Source: Algoriphagus sp. (GTDB lineage Bacteria; Bacteroidota; Bacteroidia; Cytophagales; Cyclobacteriaceae). From it: a stretch of DNA of 61,939 nucleotides. The notes beneath the pieces are model-generated. The model did no database searches. It was not told where the DNA came from and saw only the letters and a program-made list of their open reading frames with translations. Shown piece after piece: positions 61,104-61,939 of the stretch. How positions within the stretch are numbered: the stretch's first letter is position 1; each line of letters begins with the position of its first letter. A program made the translations under genes and the position numbers. The stretch lies in assembly GCA_018336015.1 (NCBI GenBank), contig JAGXQZ010000074.1, positions 1 through 61,939 on the forward strand. Reading direction: 5' to 3'.

Positions 61104-61850
61104 TCAAATCACCTCGAAATCCTTATGTAAAAAGAAAGCCGTATTCACCGTTTTGGCACTTAGGGCATATCCGTGCGCTTCTAAATAGGCAAGCATCGGG
61201 TTTTGGTCGATGGTGGATAAGGAATCCTTCAGCACCTCCACCAAGATGACTTTTGGGGTATATTTTCCCAAGTTGATCGAACGGATGACCTCGAAGTCCA
61301 AGCCCTCCACATCTACTGAAAGGAAATCAATGGATTGGTTCGTTGGAAGGTGTTGATCGAGGATTTCCTCTAGGGTAAAGGTTTCGATTTCCTTGGTAAA
61401 GAGGAGTTTTAAATGCTCTAGCCCAGTTCGTTTCTCTGATAGTTCCTTGGAAAACCCATTTAAGGCCGGTTCTGAAAACGCATAATAGGTCAGGGTCTGC
61501 TTTCGGTCCGAGATCGGAATCTCCAGGTTGATGTCCCTTGGCCTCACTTTTTTGAATGCCTTCATGCTATCCGGCATGGCGTCGATGTTGATTCCCGACC
61601 AGCCTTTTTGGTAAAAGAGGTAAGTGTTTGAAAATCGGTAAGGATGATGCGCCCCTACGTCCACAAAAAAGCCCCGGTACTTTTTCCTCATGTCAAAAAT
61701 TCGCTTCAAAAGGATGTCTTCCCCCTCTTGGGCATAGGATATGGTGGCAAACTTGCCCTTGTACCTCTCCGGAAACAAGCTATAATCCCTAAAGAAGCTC
61801 AGCTGCTGCAAGAGGTCTTTTGGAAGAATGCTTCGGAGGAATTGCTTCAT
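61104..61850 (-). CDS. FkbM-family methyltransferase
   Basis: This 248-residue SAM-dependent methyltransferase has FVDVGAHHPYRFSNTYLF (about 61-78) as motif I, GINIDAMPDSM (about 85-95), PISDRKQTLTYYAFS, and the FkbM closing block IDFLSVDVEGLDFEVIRSI (about 173-191). Members O-methylate sugars or polyketides. In this location it may methylate a sugar of the polysaccharide. The gene stands at the window's 3' edge, followed upstream by low-complexity GC-rich repeats, so further polysaccharide genes probably lie beyond the window. Confidence 0.88.
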   Translation of the reverse strand: MKQFLRSILPKDLLQQLSFFRDYSLFPERYKGKFATISYAQEGEDILLKRIFDMRKKYRGFFVDVGAHHPYRFSNTYLFYQKGWSGINIDAMPDSMKAFKKVRPRDINLEIPISDRKQTLTYYAFSEPALNGFSKELSEKRTGLEHLKLLFTKEIETFTLEEILDQHLPTNQSIDFLSVDVEGLDFEVIRSINLGKYTPKVILVEVLKDSLSTIDQNPMLAYLEAHGYALSAKTVNTAFFLHKDFEVI

Positions 61851-61854
61851 TGAG

Positions 61855-61937
61855 GGTTTAGGGTTCGGGGTTCGGGGGTTTACCCCCCCGGCCCCCCTTG
61901 AGGGGGGAGCTGGTTCGGGTCTGCCTATCGGAGGCAG
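61855..61937. repeat. G/C-run repeats and hairpins at window end
   Basis: After the FkbM start codon there are GGGTTCGG repeats (61855-61880), a CCCCCC-TTGA-GGGGGG hairpin (61892-61907) and a CTGCCT-ATCGG-AGGCAG hairpin (61921-61937). Similar strings occur in many Bacteroidota spacers. They are clearly non-coding and sit where a promoter for the FkbM gene would be expected. Confidence 0.5.
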
Positions 61938-61939
61938 GG

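Noticed and set aside
61855..61880. Telomere-like GGGTTCGG repeats
   Set aside because: Only a few imperfect units; matches common Bacteroidota spacer text rather than a replicon end.

Overview
The window looks like chromosomal DNA of a Bacteroidota bacterium, most likely a marine or freshwater Cytophagales member of the Cyclobacteriaceae/Algoriphagus type. This rests on a secreted glycine-rich protein with a type IX secretion C-terminal tail, the Wza/BY-kinase/Wzi exopolysaccharide set, multi-PAS kinases with phytochrome-type H boxes, weak Shine-Dalgarno signals with many ATGA overlaps, and AT-rich spacers with imperfect repeats. The genus is inference only. No rRNA, tRNA, CRISPR array, integrase or transposase was seen.

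Layout, left part (1-15.4 kb, + strand): a 5'-truncated methyltransferase, a class III aminotransferase, two small membrane proteins, a penicillin acylase gene split by one in-frame stop codon, DinB-like, MsrB, cyclophilin and Gfo/Idh/MocA genes, then a tightly coupled signalling cassette (8.0-15.4 kb). The cassette holds two PAS histidine kinases, a single-domain response regulator, and a receiver-PAS protein that carries an H box but no ATPase domain. Each gene overlaps the next by four bases.

Middle part (15.5-31.3 kb): a non-phosphorylating L-fucose catabolism cluster (two SDR dehydrogenases, a fumarylacetoacetase-type hydrolase, an L-fuconolactonase-like amidohydrolase, FucP and a mutarotase). 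Together they would cover uptake, anomer exchange and the route to pyruvate plus lactate, except that L-fuconate dehydratase is not in the window. Then come the type IX-secreted glycine-rich protein, an exported esterase-like hydrolase, a secreted unknown protein, a Tat-signal aminotransferase, a GNAT acetyltransferase, an exonuclease/GIY-YIG protein and a flavoprotein. A ~146-bp element with near-perfect terminal inverted repeats occurs twice, in opposite orientation, at 2.5 kb and 27.6 kb.

Right part (31.4-61.9 kb, all - strand): one large surface polysaccharide locus. The 3' end has a bacillosamine-type 4,6-dehydratase, aminotransferase and PglC-like transferase, a WecA-like GlcNAc-1-P transferase, the BY-kinase with a C-terminal tyrosine cluster, Wza and Wzi. 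The central part has glycosyltransferases, a heparinase-type protein, a methyltransferase and a bidomain oxidoreductase. The 5' part is strikingly AT-rich and carries Wzy, Wzx, more glycosyltransferases and a WbpA/B/D/E-like pathway for a 2,3-diamino-2,3-dideoxyuronic acid. The most unusual gene is at 50071-51891: a class II glutamine amidotransferase domain fused to a WbpG-type sugar amidotransferase. Close by is a HisF-like C-terminal half-barrel remnant. I infer that the in-cis glutaminase replaced the usual HisH/HisF ammonia supply and left hisF to decay.

Spacers in the locus hold 140-bp and 70-bp direct repeats, hairpin terminators, and small gene remnants that point to repeated recombination.
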